Assembly: GCA_023386265.1 (NCBI GenBank)
Contig: JAEWKA010000002.1
Span: 186,001 to 250,000, forward strand
Source: Bacillota bacterium
Lineage (GTDB): Bacteria > Bacillota > Clostridia > Oscillospirales > Oscillospiraceae
DNA: 64,000 nucleotides
Reading direction: 5' to 3'
Positions 23,656 through 32,551 of this stretch are shown in pieces; positions within the stretch are counted from its first letter, which is position 1, and the number at the start of each line of letters is the position of its first letter. Below the pieces are notes generated by a model. That model did not search any database. It saw only the letters and a program-made list of their open reading frames with translations, and had not been told where the DNA came from. A program made the translations under genes and the position numbers.

Positions 23656-25584
23656 TTAGCAGATAACGGAGCCTGCAGGAACGGTGTCGTCGAGCGTTAG
23701 CAGATTGAGCGCTCCGTCCTTTTCGGCGGAGAGGAGCATGCCGTTCGATTCGTCGCCCATCATTTTGCGCGGGGGCAGATTCGTACAGGCTACAACTGTC
23801 TTGCCGACGAGCTCTTCGGGCTTATAGAACTTCGCGATACCAGAGAATATCTGGCGGGGTGTTCCCGAACCGTCGTCCAGCTTGAAACGGAGGAGCTTAT
23901 CGGACTTCTTGACGTTTTCACATTCCAGCACCTTGCATACGGTCATGCGTACCTTGGCGAATTCGTCTATGGTGACAGTTGGTACTTCAGGGGCTTCCGA
24001 TTCAGTATTTCCTCCAAGCAGCTCGTCAAGGAAGGCAAGCTCTTTTTCAAGGTCGATACGCGGGAACAGGGTTTCGCCCTTTTGTACTGTCACGGTCATT
24101 GGCAGAACACCGAAGACATTCGCGTTGTCCCAAGCCTTGTCTTTTTCGACTGCGCCGATTTGCGCAAAGGTTTTCTCACAGCTTGCGGGCATGACGGGCT
24201 GTAAAAGTGTCGTCGTTATTCTGATGGTTTCGAGAAGATTATACATGACGGAAGCAAGGCGAGCTTTGTTCGCTTCGTCCTTCGCAAGCACCCAAGGAGC
24301 TGTCTCGTCAATATATTTGTTCGCGCGCGAGATGACCTTGAAGGTCTCGATGAGCGCGGCTTGCGTCAAAAAGCCTTCCATGTTCTGTTCATAGATGTCA
24401 CGAAGAGCCTTTGCCATACCGATTAACTCGTCGTCGATTTGGTCGGACGAGCGTTCCACTGGCAAAGTGCCGTCAAAATACTTGATTACCATCGCAACGG
24501 TTCGGGAAACAAGATTTCCGAAGTCGTTTGCTAGGTCGGAGTTGATGCGGCTTATCAGCAGCTCGTTCGAGAAGTTGCCGTCCGACCCAAGAGGAAATTC
24601 GCGCATCAAAAAGTAACGCAGGCTGTCCACGCCATAGCGCTCCGAGAGCAGATACGGGTCGACGACGTTGCCCTTGGACTTCGACATTTTTCCGCCGTCC
24701 ATAAGCAGCCAGCCATGACCGTAGACCTTTTTAGGCATCGGAAGCTCAAGACTCATGAGCATTGCGGGCCAGATTATCGAATGGAAACGGACGATTTCCT
24801 TTCCAACCATATGAACTGCGGGCCAGTATTTATTAAAATCGTTATACTTTTCGTTGCCGTAGCCTAGCGCGGTTATATAATTCGAAAGCGCGTCGACCCA
24901 CACATAAACGACGTGTCCGGGGTCAAAGGTAACGGGTATGCCCCAGGTGAAGGTAGTACGTGAAACGCACAGATCCTCGAGCCCGGGCTTAATGAAGTTG
25001 TTTATCATTTCATTGACGCGGGAAGCGGGCTCAAGGAAACCGGGGGTTTCCAGAAGCGCCTGAATCCTGTCCGCGTACTTGGAAAGGCGGAAGAAATATG
25101 CCTCCTCCTCCGCATCGTGGACTTCGCGCCCACAGTCTGGACATTTGCCGTCTTTGAGCTGGCTCTCCGTCCAAAAGCTCTCGCAAGGGGTGCAATATTT
25201 GCCCTTATAGGAGCTCTTATAGATGTCTCCCTTGTCGTACATCTGCTTAAAGATCTTTTGTATCGCTTCAATATGATAATCGTCTGTCGTGCGGATAAAG
25301 CGGTCGTTTGAGATGTTCATAAGCTTCCACAGGTCTAAAATTCCGCCCTTGCCCTCGACGATGTTGTCGACGAACTCTTTGGGACTGACCCCCTTAGCTT
25401 TGGCCTTTTCTTCGATCTTCTGGCCGTGCTCGTCAGTACCTGTGAGGAACATAACATCATAGCCGCACATTCGTTTATAGCGCGCGATAGTGTCCGTTGC
25501 AACGGTGCAGTAAGCGTGCCCGATGTGCAGCTTGTCCGACGGATAATAAATCGGAGTCGTGATGTAGAATGTTCCTTTGCTCAT
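23656..25584 (-). CDS. metG: Methionyl-tRNA synthetase
   Basis: A 642-residue class I synthetase that charges tRNA-Met. The HIGH motif is at residues 20-23 (LHIGHAY). The zinc knuckle shows CTPC and CPDC near residue 130-150. The KMSKS loop reads GGKMSKSKGN near residue 300. The C-terminal 110 residues form the OB-fold tRNA-binding (EMAP/Trbp111-like) domain found in the long bacterial form (VTIDEFAKVRMTVCKVLECENVKKSDKLL...). The start follows CAGGAGGAAACAAA. No regulatory leader was recognised in the 73-bp gap before it. Confidence 0.97.
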   Translation of the reverse strand: MSKGTFYITTPIYYPSDKLHIGHAYCTVATDTIARYKRMCGYDVMFLTGTDEHGQKIEEKAKAKGVSPKEFVDNIVEGKGGILDLWKLMNISNDRFIRTTDDYHIEAIQKIFKQMYDKGDIYKSSYKGKYCTPCESFWTESQLKDGKCPDCGREVHDAEEEAYFFRLSKYADRIQALLETPGFLEPASRVNEMINNFIKPGLEDLCVSRTTFTWGIPVTFDPGHVVYVWVDALSNYITALGYGNEKYNDFNKYWPAVHMVGKEIVRFHSIIWPAMLMSLELPMPKKVYGHGWLLMDGGKMSKSKGNVVDPYLLSERYGVDSLRYFLMREFPLGSDGNFSNELLISRINSDLANDFGNLVSRTVAMVIKYFDGTLPVERSSDQIDDELIGMAKALRDIYEQNMEGFLTQAALIETFKVISRANKYIDETAPWVLAKDEANKARLASVMYNLLETIRITTTLLQPVMPASCEKTFAQIGAVEKDKAWDNANVFGVLPMTVTVQKGETLFPRIDLEKELAFLDELLGGNTESEAPEVPTVTIDEFAKVRMTVCKVLECENVKKSDKLLRFKLDDGSGTPRQIFSGIAKFYKPEELVGKTVVACTNLPPRKMMGDESNGMLLSAEKDGALNLLTLDDTVPAGSVIC

Positions 25585-25657
25585 TTTGTTTCCTCCTGTA
25601 TTTTAAAGCGCACTATTCAAAAGCGCTTTGCAATTATTATAAACCTCGCTAAGCCGT

Positions 25658-27448
25658 TTACCCGACAATGTCCGTTCCCGATACCGGATTAACTGTTCCG
25701 CTAGGCGTCGGAGTAACAGGTTGGGTCGGTGTCGGCGTTACAGTCGCGCTTGGTGAAGGCGATACGCTTGGAGAGGCAGAAGCGGAAGGACTGACAGAGG
25801 GGCTGGGGCTAGTGTGATAATAGTATCTGCTCTTCGACTCAGCCTTACTACTAATAAGTTTTCCGTCCTTGTCATAGACATTTCGAGTAGATTGCGCGCC
25901 GTAGCCGTCAGCGAGTTGCCAGGAGCTGGTTGTCATCTCCACTCTTATGCCATCGGGGTTCGAGCCGTAAATCTGAACTGTAACAGTGTTTTTGGTCTTG
26001 TCAACAGATGCCAGTATCTTTATAGGATACGCGCCGTTATTTTTAAATTTGAAGTCCGGCGACGGCCAGCTGACGGTTGCGTCAAGTCCCGCGGGCAGAT
26101 AGCTGACTCCGAAGTAATGGCAGGTTCTCTCGGTAATCTCAAGGTTAGCGACAAGCGAGCAATAATAGAGCGTTGAGGACACCTGACAGATGCCTCCGCC
26201 GACTTCCTGAACTACCTGACCTCCAGAATAAGCGCCGGCTTCCATATAACCTGCCGCCTTTGTTCGCTGACCAAGGGTTTTGTTGTATGAGAATTCTTCG
26301 CCGGGATTTAAAATAATGCCGTTGATGGACGCGGCCGCCTTTGTGACGTTATTTATACGGTTAGCCGAGCTTCCCTGAAGGGTCGTGCTCTTTTGCGAAA
26401 GAAGATCCGCAAAAAGCATTGAATTCAGCTTGTCGGTCGTGATTTCAGGCTCAGTTTTGATGAGAGGGATAACGACCTCGTCGCCGTTTTTGGCATCATC
26501 CCAGAGCGTTTGCGCGGCATCGATGTCAAAGCTCCTGCCCGTCACATGTGCAGTTGCCTGCTTTGTCTCTGGGTCATATTCTGCGTTTACAGGATCTTCG
26601 AAAACGGTGTCATAAAGCTCCTGAAGGTCGATTGATTCAGCTTTTGAACCCTCGACGGCCTCGGCGCTATATTCAATCGGGGTGTAATTTCCGTTTACCA
26701 GCGCGTCCTTGACCGTGTTATAGAGCTCGTCCGAATTAATCTGAACAGAGCTTGCGCCTTTGATGACTGAGATGCTGTCCTCGCCGATATCTACGCTGGA
26801 CTGCATAAGCTTAAGACTCGACTGCTTTGCGCCCTCGTCAATCTTGTTGTGAAGATAGTCCTCGTTTAAGCTTTCTCCGTTTGAAGCTGCAAGCTTCATG
26901 CCGGACAAAGCGCACTTTATGTAGTTGAAGGTGTTCGCAAGGAAGGAACCGCCGTGGCAGGCGTCATAGGCATAGACTGCCGCATCGGGCGCCGAAAGAT
27001 AGCTCCCCGCGTCCTTACCGCTTATGGATAACTCGTATCCCGCAGGAAGGGAAACGGTGAGTGTCTTGTCGTCTTCCGTCCCGATATTATTCGCGATGAG
27101 TGCATCAGCAGCTTCGGAGGAGCTCATACCCGAGAGGTCTGTTCCCTCCATGCTGACATTGGGGAAAATGGTTTCGAGCGAATTAGAGTATACGCCGATT
27201 CCGGCAATTCCTGCACATATAACAGCCAGAACTATGGCTATGGCAATAATTGCTTTTCTGCCACCGGTTCCACTCTGTTTTTTCGTCATTTGAGTCTTTT
27301 TGGCAGGTCTTTCCTGTGGTCTTGCCGGTGCGCTCTGTATAGGCCTGCTTGCGCGGTTCGCTTTCGGAGCAGCCTTCTGATTTATGCCGGATCTTTCGTG
27401 ATTTCCGTTTTCTCTTGATTTCCCACTGACCAGTTTAATGTTGTCCAC
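25658..27448 (-). CDS. VanW/YoaR-like cell-wall-associated protein
   Basis: A 596-residue protein with a basic, low-complexity cytoplasmic head (residues 1-65), one membrane segment (AIIAIAIVLAVICAGIAG), a peptidoglycan-binding (PG_binding_4, YoaR-type) repeat region, then a VanW domain (PGEEFSYNKTLGQRTKAAGY ... GGGICQVSSTLYYCSL). It ends with a Ser/Pro/Thr tail of about 50 residues likely to span or sit in the wall. VanW is of unknown chemistry despite its vancomycin-cluster name. The annotated start is GTG at 27448 with GGGG very close to it, so the true start could lie slightly downstream. Confidence 0.85.
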   Translation of the reverse strand: MDNIKLVSGKSRENGNHERSGINQKAAPKANRASRPIQSAPARPQERPAKKTQMTKKQSGTGGRKAIIAIAIVLAVICAGIAGIGVYSNSLETIFPNVSMEGTDLSGMSSSEAADALIANNIGTEDDKTLTVSLPAGYELSISGKDAGSYLSAPDAAVYAYDACHGGSFLANTFNYIKCALSGMKLAASNGESLNEDYLHNKIDEGAKQSSLKLMQSSVDIGEDSISVIKGASSVQINSDELYNTVKDALVNGNYTPIEYSAEAVEGSKAESIDLQELYDTVFEDPVNAEYDPETKQATAHVTGRSFDIDAAQTLWDDAKNGDEVVIPLIKTEPEITTDKLNSMLFADLLSQKSTTLQGSSANRINNVTKAAASINGIILNPGEEFSYNKTLGQRTKAAGYMEAGAYSGGQVVQEVGGGICQVSSTLYYCSLVANLEITERTCHYFGVSYLPAGLDATVSWPSPDFKFKNNGAYPIKILASVDKTKNTVTVQIYGSNPDGIRVEMTTSSWQLADGYGAQSTRNVYDKDGKLISSKAESKSRYYYHTSPSPSVSPSASASPSVSPSPSATVTPTPTQPVTPTPSGTVNPVSGTDIVG

Positions 27449-27491
27449 TTCCCCTGAAATTTTCTATGTCGAGCTTTGTTTCTATTATTGA

Positions 27492-28733
27492 CTATTCCTG
27501 TGGATTTTCCTCGCCCGCGCCTTCTAAAATTGGTTCTTCGTGTACTGGCTCGTCAGGATTTTTAATCATCCATGGATTTGCGCTCATTTTTGCCTGTGAC
27601 TGTGCTTCAAGCAAGGTGCCTATCAGAATATTCGAAAGCAGAAAGCCAGATGAAGTGAAGCTCCATCGCTTGCCGCTATGCCTTGTCCATCCCTTTTTCT
27701 CGTATTCACTCAAAAGATATTCGATTTTGTCGAAATTGCTCCTGTAAACGGTATTGTATTCGTCCCTAGAGATGCCTCGGATCGTCCTCATGCCCAGCAT
27801 GATGTATTCTGTCGCTCTGCCGAGCTTGTTTGTCTCCTCGTATTCATCAATAATATCCGTGTTTCCTAATATCCCGTCGATGTACCTATCAAGGTCACGG
27901 ACAAAACTGTAACGAACACCTCCGACAAAGGAATGGGCGCTAGGGCCAAAGCCCATATAATCGTCCAGCCGCCAATATTTGAGGTTGTGCTTGGATTCCT
28001 TGCCGGGCAGGGAATAGTTCGAGATTTCGTACTGCGGATAGCCGTAGTGCTCCAAAATATCCGTCATATAGAGGTACATGTCCGCCTGATCATCGTCGTC
28101 AGGCAAAAATGCGGAGCCGCGGTATTTGCATATCGGCGTGCCGTCCTCAACCTTTAGCCCGTAGCAGGAAAAATGCTGAGGTCGGAGTGCAATGCATTTT
28201 GAAAGCGTGTCCGCCCAGTCGTTTTTCGTCTGACTCGGCAGACCGTAGATGAGGTCGAGACTAATATTGTCAAAGCCTTCGGCCCTTGCTAGTCTCACAG
28301 CTTGCTCCGCCTGCTTGAAGCTGTGACGGCGGCCGATGAGCTTTAAAATATCGTCGTTTGCGGACTGGACGCCGAACGAGATACGGTTTACGCCTTCGTT
28401 TTTCAGCATGCGCAGCTCGTCCTGAGTGACAGTATCGGGGTTCATTTCAACAGTAACCTCAGCGGATTTTAAAACCTTCGCCGTACGTTTCAGTGTGTTG
28501 AAAATCTCACAGATGTATTTTGCCCCATAAAAACTGGGCGTCCCGCCGCCAAAATAAAGTGTGTCGATGTAATACGGCTCCATCTGAGGAGCGGCTTCCT
28601 CAATATGCTTAATAAGAGCGCGCTGGTATTTTTCCATCTTACTTTCTTGACCCGCAAGAGAATAAAAATCGCAGTATGAGCATTTGCTCGCGCAAAATGG
28701 TATATGTATGTAGACTCCGAGCATACGCTCCAT
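27492..28733 (-). CDS. hemW: Radical SAM protein HemW (haem chaperone, HemN-like)
   Basis: A 413-residue radical SAM protein. The cluster motif CASKCSYCDF lies near residue 17, then GGGTPS, and the HemN C-terminal winged domain follows. HemW has this CxxxCxYC-DF pattern and the shorter N-terminus, whereas the true oxygen-independent coproporphyrinogen oxidase HemN is longer, so haem delivery rather than oxidation is the likely role (family knowledge). The ATG at 28733 has AAAGGAG eight bases before it; ATG 28757 lies upstream of that site. The acidic tail ENPQE with Pro/Glu repeats is unusual. Confidence 0.9.
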   Translation of the reverse strand: MERMLGVYIHIPFCASKCSYCDFYSLAGQESKMEKYQRALIKHIEEAAPQMEPYYIDTLYFGGGTPSFYGAKYICEIFNTLKRTAKVLKSAEVTVEMNPDTVTQDELRMLKNEGVNRISFGVQSANDDILKLIGRRHSFKQAEQAVRLARAEGFDNISLDLIYGLPSQTKNDWADTLSKCIALRPQHFSCYGLKVEDGTPICKYRGSAFLPDDDDQADMYLYMTDILEHYGYPQYEISNYSLPGKESKHNLKYWRLDDYMGFGPSAHSFVGGVRYSFVRDLDRYIDGILGNTDIIDEYEETNKLGRATEYIMLGMRTIRGISRDEYNTVYRSNFDKIEYLLSEYEKKGWTRHSGKRWSFTSSGFLLSNILIGTLLEAQSQAKMSANPWMIKNPDEPVHEEPILEGAGEENPQE

Positions 28734-28832
28734 GGCTCGCGCTCCTTTCCTGAACATTAAACTCTATTTTATATAAAATGTGGGTCTATGTCAATGTAAT
28801 GTATCGTCATAAATGGAATTTGCGTCAGCCGC

Positions 28833-28872
28833 CGATGACCGTTTCCCCTTTTAGTCGGAGAAACGGTCATCG
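28833..28872. repeat. Inverted repeat between hemW and htpG (possible terminator)
   Basis: A perfect 13-bp stem, CGATGACCGTTTC (28833-28845) and complement (28860-28872), with a 14-nt loop. No strong T tract follows on either strand, so termination is uncertain. It lies just downstream of htpG on the minus strand. Confidence 0.5.
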
Positions 28873-28899
28873 GTCAGAGCTGTAAAATCTTAAATAGTC

Positions 28900-30816
28900 T
28901 TAAAACAGTTCGCAGATGAGCTCGGTGTATTCGGCTGCGTTATCGAGTGGCAGACCGGCAATAAGCAGAGCCTGAACTAGCAGTATCTTTGCAAGCTTTG
29001 AAGTCTTGTCCTTATCGGTTTCAAAGGCTTCCTTCAAGGCTTTGAAAGCATGGTGCTCGCTGTTAAGCTCCAAAACTCTTTTTGCCTTGATATTCTGCGC
29101 AGCTTCATTTTTCATCATCATGAAATATTTTTCCATCTCGAGGGAAATTTCGCCCTCGGAGGTGAGGTAAACGGGATGGCTCACAAGCTTATGGCTCAGA
29201 CGAACGTCCGAAACACCGTCGTCCAGAGTCTCCTTCACGAAGTCTAAAAGCTCCTTGTATTCCTCAAGCTTCTTGTCCGCTTCGGTTCTTTCCTCCTCAG
29301 TTTCGAGACCGAGGTCGTCGTTTGTGATGTTGCAGAACTTAATGCCCTCGTATTCCCTAAGCTGGCGGATAATAAAGTCGTCAACCTCATCGGTCATGTA
29401 GAATATCTCAAAGCCCTTGTTGCGAACAAGCTCTGCCTGCGGCAGGCTCTCCGCGTGTGCAACGCTGTCAGTACAGACGTAGTAAATATACTTTTGTTCC
29501 GTGGGCATTTTTTCCTTGTACTCTCGAAGTGGGACAAGCTCTTTTTCCTTGCTCGAATAGAACATCAGAAGGTCCATGAGCATGTCCTTCTTTTCGCCGT
29601 AGTTATCGACTATGCCGTATTTGAGCTGCATGCTGAAAGAGCTGTAGAATTTTTCGTAGTTTTCGGACTCTTCATCCATCATCCTGCGGAGTTCGTTTTT
29701 AACCTTCTTTTCAAGGTTCGTCTGGATTATCTTGAGCTGCCTGCCGTTCTGCAGAGTCTCACGGGAGATGTTGAGCGGAAAATCAGGGCTGTCGACAACT
29801 CCGCGCACAAAGCGGAAGCAGTCGGGAATAACATCCTTGCAGCGTTCCATTATCATTACGCCGTTTGAATAGAGCTGAAGGCCCGGCTCGAACAGGTCGG
29901 AGAAGAAGTTCGTGGGAGCTCTGCCCGGGATAAAGACCATTGCCTTATAGGAAACCTGACCTTCAGCACTAACTCGTATTGTCGATACCGGAGATTCATA
30001 GTCATAATAAATGTTTTTATAGAACTCGTCGCTCTCTTCCTTTGTGACCTCGTCCTTTGAACGCTGCCAGATAGGGACCATGCTGTTAATGATCTGCGGA
30101 ACGGTCTTCGGAACCTGCGTCATAACAGGCTTGCCGTCAGCGTCCAGTTCGCCTGTCTCCACGTCCTCGGCGATAGTTGCGTCGATAACTATGGGCCAGC
30201 GGATGAAATCACTGTATTTCTTGACGAGCTGTCCTATGGACATGTCGTTCAGGAAGCGTGTGTATTCGCTGTCCTCAACGTCCTGCTTTATGTGCATAAT
30301 AACGTCCGTTCCGACGCTGTCCTTCTGCCATTCCTCAACCGTATAGCCGTCCGTACCGGTACTTTCCCACTTATAGGCTGTGTCGGAGCCATAGGCCTTC
30401 GTTATAACAGTGACCTTATCGGAAACCATGAAAGCGGAGTAGAAGCCGACGCCGAACTGCCCGATGATATCAAGGTCGGAAGCCTCGCCGGTTTTTTCCA
30501 TTTCGCTTTTAAATTTGAGCGAGCCGCTCTTTGCGATAACACCGAGATTGTTTTCAAGCTCCTCTTTCGTCATGCCAACGCCGTTGTCGGAAACGCTGAT
30601 GATGCGGTCCTCTTCCGAAAAGCCGAGCTTGATTCTGAAATCGGAGCGCTGCAGCCCGACATTTTCGTCAGTGAGAGACAGATAGCAGAGCTTATCGATG
30701 GCGTCGCTCGCATTGGAAATAATCTCTCTAAGGAAAATTTCGGGGTGTGTGTAGATGGAGTTAATCATCAGGTCCAGAATTCTTTTTGATTCTGTTTTGA
30801 ACTGTTTTTTTGACAT
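28900..30816 (-). CDS. htpG: Molecular chaperone HtpG (Hsp90)
   Basis: A 638-residue bacterial Hsp90. The N-terminal ATP site is seen in EIISNASDAIDKL, DNGVGMTKEE, and GQFGVGFYSAFMVSDKV; the middle domain has NISRETLQ. The C-terminal dimerisation region is present at full length. TAGGAGGTAACTTTAAGCT precedes the ATG. A single sigma-A promoter (30864-30891) drives it; no CIRCE repeat is visible. It is monocistronic. Confidence 0.97.
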   Translation of the reverse strand: MSKKQFKTESKRILDLMINSIYTHPEIFLREIISNASDAIDKLCYLSLTDENVGLQRSDFRIKLGFSEEDRIISVSDNGVGMTKEELENNLGVIAKSGSLKFKSEMEKTGEASDLDIIGQFGVGFYSAFMVSDKVTVITKAYGSDTAYKWESTGTDGYTVEEWQKDSVGTDVIMHIKQDVEDSEYTRFLNDMSIGQLVKKYSDFIRWPIVIDATIAEDVETGELDADGKPVMTQVPKTVPQIINSMVPIWQRSKDEVTKEESDEFYKNIYYDYESPVSTIRVSAEGQVSYKAMVFIPGRAPTNFFSDLFEPGLQLYSNGVMIMERCKDVIPDCFRFVRGVVDSPDFPLNISRETLQNGRQLKIIQTNLEKKVKNELRRMMDEESENYEKFYSSFSMQLKYGIVDNYGEKKDMLMDLLMFYSSKEKELVPLREYKEKMPTEQKYIYYVCTDSVAHAESLPQAELVRNKGFEIFYMTDEVDDFIIRQLREYEGIKFCNITNDDLGLETEEERTEADKKLEEYKELLDFVKETLDDGVSDVRLSHKLVSHPVYLTSEGEISLEMEKYFMMMKNEAAQNIKAKRVLELNSEHHAFKALKEAFETDKDKTSKLAKILLVQALLIAGLPLDNAAEYTELICELF

Positions 30817-30863
30817 AGCTTAAAGTTACCTCCTAGCAATTGAGAAAATATAGCGTAACTTAT

Positions 30864-30891
30864 ATATTATCACTTTTTTGCTGTATTTCAA
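30864..30891 (-). promoter_or_regulatory. htpG promoter
   Basis: Minus-strand -35 TTGAAA (complement at 30886-30891), 16-bp spacer, -10 TAATAT (complement at 30864-30869). The rest of the 358-bp gap to hpf holds only the hpf promoter. Confidence 0.65.
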
Positions 30892-31061
30892 CACTTATCA
30901 GGAATAAAAAGTCAAATATACCATCACCGATTTAGATAATTTTATATTTTTGAAATTTACTTATCTGTCGATGCCAGGAAAACAAATGAATGAAGGTGAA
31001 TTTGCCGCACGCATCTGATTGTTCCACTATTTGGGTTAGTGCGATTTAGCTATATTAACAG

Positions 31062-31089
31062 TTGTGTTCCGAAGAAATCATGATATAAT
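31062..31089 (+). promoter_or_regulatory. hpf promoter
   Basis: -35 TTGTGT (31062-31067), 16-bp spacer, perfect -10 TATAAT (31084-31089), about 85 bp before the start codon. It also lies within a longer reading frame that opens at 31064, arguing against that upstream start. Confidence 0.55.
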
Positions 31090-31174
31090 TATTATACAGG
31101 AGGGGCAGTTTCGGCTCCCCCGGATTGGCTCCTCTGACAAACCGGCATTTTGCCACAAGAAGGAGTTGTACATT

Positions 31175-31708
31175 ATGAAATTCACAATCACAGAAAAGAA
31201 AATCAAAGTACCAGACGAGATCAAAGAATATGCCGAGCGCAAGGTCGGCAAGATTGATCGCTTCTTCCGTGGAGATTCAAAAGCCTTTATTACATTCAGC
31301 TCCGAAAGGGGCAGATACAGAGCAGAGGTCACCCTTGAAAATAACGGCATGTACTATAGAGTCAGTGAGCTGACTGGCGATATGAGGGTTTCAATCGACT
31401 CGGCCTGTGCCTCAATCGAGAGCCAGATTAGGAAAAACAAGACCCGTCTTGAAAAACGTCTGCGCGAGGGCGCCTTCGAAATAGAATTTACAAGCAGCTT
31501 CATTCCCGAAGATGAAGAAACAGACTTTAATATCGTCCGTTCAAAGCGCTTCCCGATTAAGCCGATGACGCCGGAGGAAGCAATTCTGCAGATGAATCTT
31601 CTGGAACATGAGTTCTTTGCCTTCAAAAACCAGTCGGAAGCTAACGCCTTCGCAATCGTCTATCGCCGCAAAAACGGCGGCTACGGTCTGATTTCTGATG
31701 CCGACTGA
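31175..31708 (+). CDS. hpf: Ribosome hibernation-promoting factor, long form
   Basis: A 177-residue protein of the long HPF (RaiA/YvyD) type that makes 100S dimers of idle ribosomes. The N-terminal domain (MKFTITEKKIKVPDEIKEYAERKVGKIDRFF) binds the decoding region. The C-terminal domain (VRSKRFPIKPMTPEEAILQMNLLEHEFFAFKN) is the dimerisation module that defines the long form. I start at ATG 31175 behind AGAAGGAG, about ten bases away. A strong terminator follows. Confidence 0.95.
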   Translation: MKFTITEKKIKVPDEIKEYAERKVGKIDRFFRGDSKAFITFSSERGRYRAEVTLENNGMYYRVSELTGDMRVSIDSACASIESQIRKNKTRLEKRLREGAFEIEFTSSFIPEDEETDFNIVRSKRFPIKPMTPEEAILQMNLLEHEFFAFKNQSEANAFAIVYRRKNGGYGLISDAD

Positions 31709-31730
31709 AGCATAAAATACAACACATAAA

Positions 31731-31762
31731 AAAGGGAACGGGCGAAAGCCCGTTCCCTTTTA
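31731..31762 (+). terminator. hpf terminator
   Basis: A perfect 13-bp stem AAAGGGAACGGGC (31731-31743), GAAA loop, complement (31748-31760), and a T run. The A run before it lets it work for the convergent gene too. Confidence 0.9.
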
Positions 31763-31793
31763 ATACAGATTGTCTTAAGAATATACGTTGTTA

Positions 31794-32438
31794 TTATGCG
31801 AGGAAAATCGTTAACCATGAAGGCGACCCATCATAATTAAACGACATAAAGTTATAGTTGCATCCATTAATTTCATATTCGATGAAGTAACATGGATGGT
31901 CTGGAGTCTCAATAAACGCATCATGTATTTGTGTTTTACCAAGAATGTTCTGTATCTGGGCAAAATCCATTCCTGATTTGGCTCCATTGATGTCAATTTG
32001 CTCATCGCAGTCAATCCAGCATAATAATCCATCTGTTTCTGATGGGTCAAAGACAAATGACATACCAATATCGGCGTATGTATAGCCGACAAAACAAGCT
32101 TCTGCGCCTGCAGGAACGATTTCGTAATTCGAGCCAAATTTACTAATTATTTCGTCTTTTGTTAAAGAAAAATACTCAGCAGTTTCTGATATAGGTAAAG
32201 CCGTGATATCCGCGCTTGACTGCGGAGTCTCCGTAGCTACGCTCGCTGAGGGAATTGGCGTATTTGCTGTGATTTCCGGTACAGGCGAAGAGGTGACTTC
32301 CATACTTGGCTGCGGAGGTTCAACAGCCGCGCTTGTTGAGAGCGTAGGTGTATTTGAAGACTCTGCTTGTTTCGAGTGGCTTACCATGATGGGGCAAAGA
32401 ATAAGGACAATAAATAACAGTAGAAGCTTCTTAGTCAT
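31794..32438 (-). CDS. Secreted or membrane-anchored protein of unknown function
   Basis: A 214-residue protein I do not recognise. The start MTKKLLLLFIVLILCPIMVSHS is a signal peptide; the Cys in it is not in a clear lipobox context. Residues 25-82 are a Ser/Pro/Thr linker with an imperfect tandem repeat (SAAVEPPQPSMEVTSS and SASVATETPQSSADIT). The C-terminal 125 residues form a globular domain with a DEIISKFGSNYEIVP opening and GMDFAQIQNILGKTQI later; these resemble the paired helix-strand units of small secreted domains but allow no assignment. It is convergent with hpf. Confidence 0.65.
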   Translation of the reverse strand: MTKKLLLLFIVLILCPIMVSHSKQAESSNTPTLSTSAAVEPPQPSMEVTSSPVPEITANTPIPSASVATETPQSSADITALPISETAEYFSLTKDEIISKFGSNYEIVPAGAEACFVGYTYADIGMSFVFDPSETDGLLCWIDCDEQIDINGAKSGMDFAQIQNILGKTQIHDAFIETPDHPCYFIEYEINGCNYNFMSFNYDGSPSWLTIFLA

Positions 32439-32551
32439 TTCTTTATGCCTCCGCTTCGTGTTGATATATATGACATCATTTTATCATAACTACCAGATAT
32501 TAGCAAACAGAAGCAACCAAGAATTTAGAACTATTAAATAGCTTTGGAATG

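Noticed and set aside
25605..25629. Inverted repeat AAAGCGC/GCGCTTT before metG
   Set aside because: Only seven base pairs with no T tract and no T-box or S-box signature; not reported as a leader RNA.
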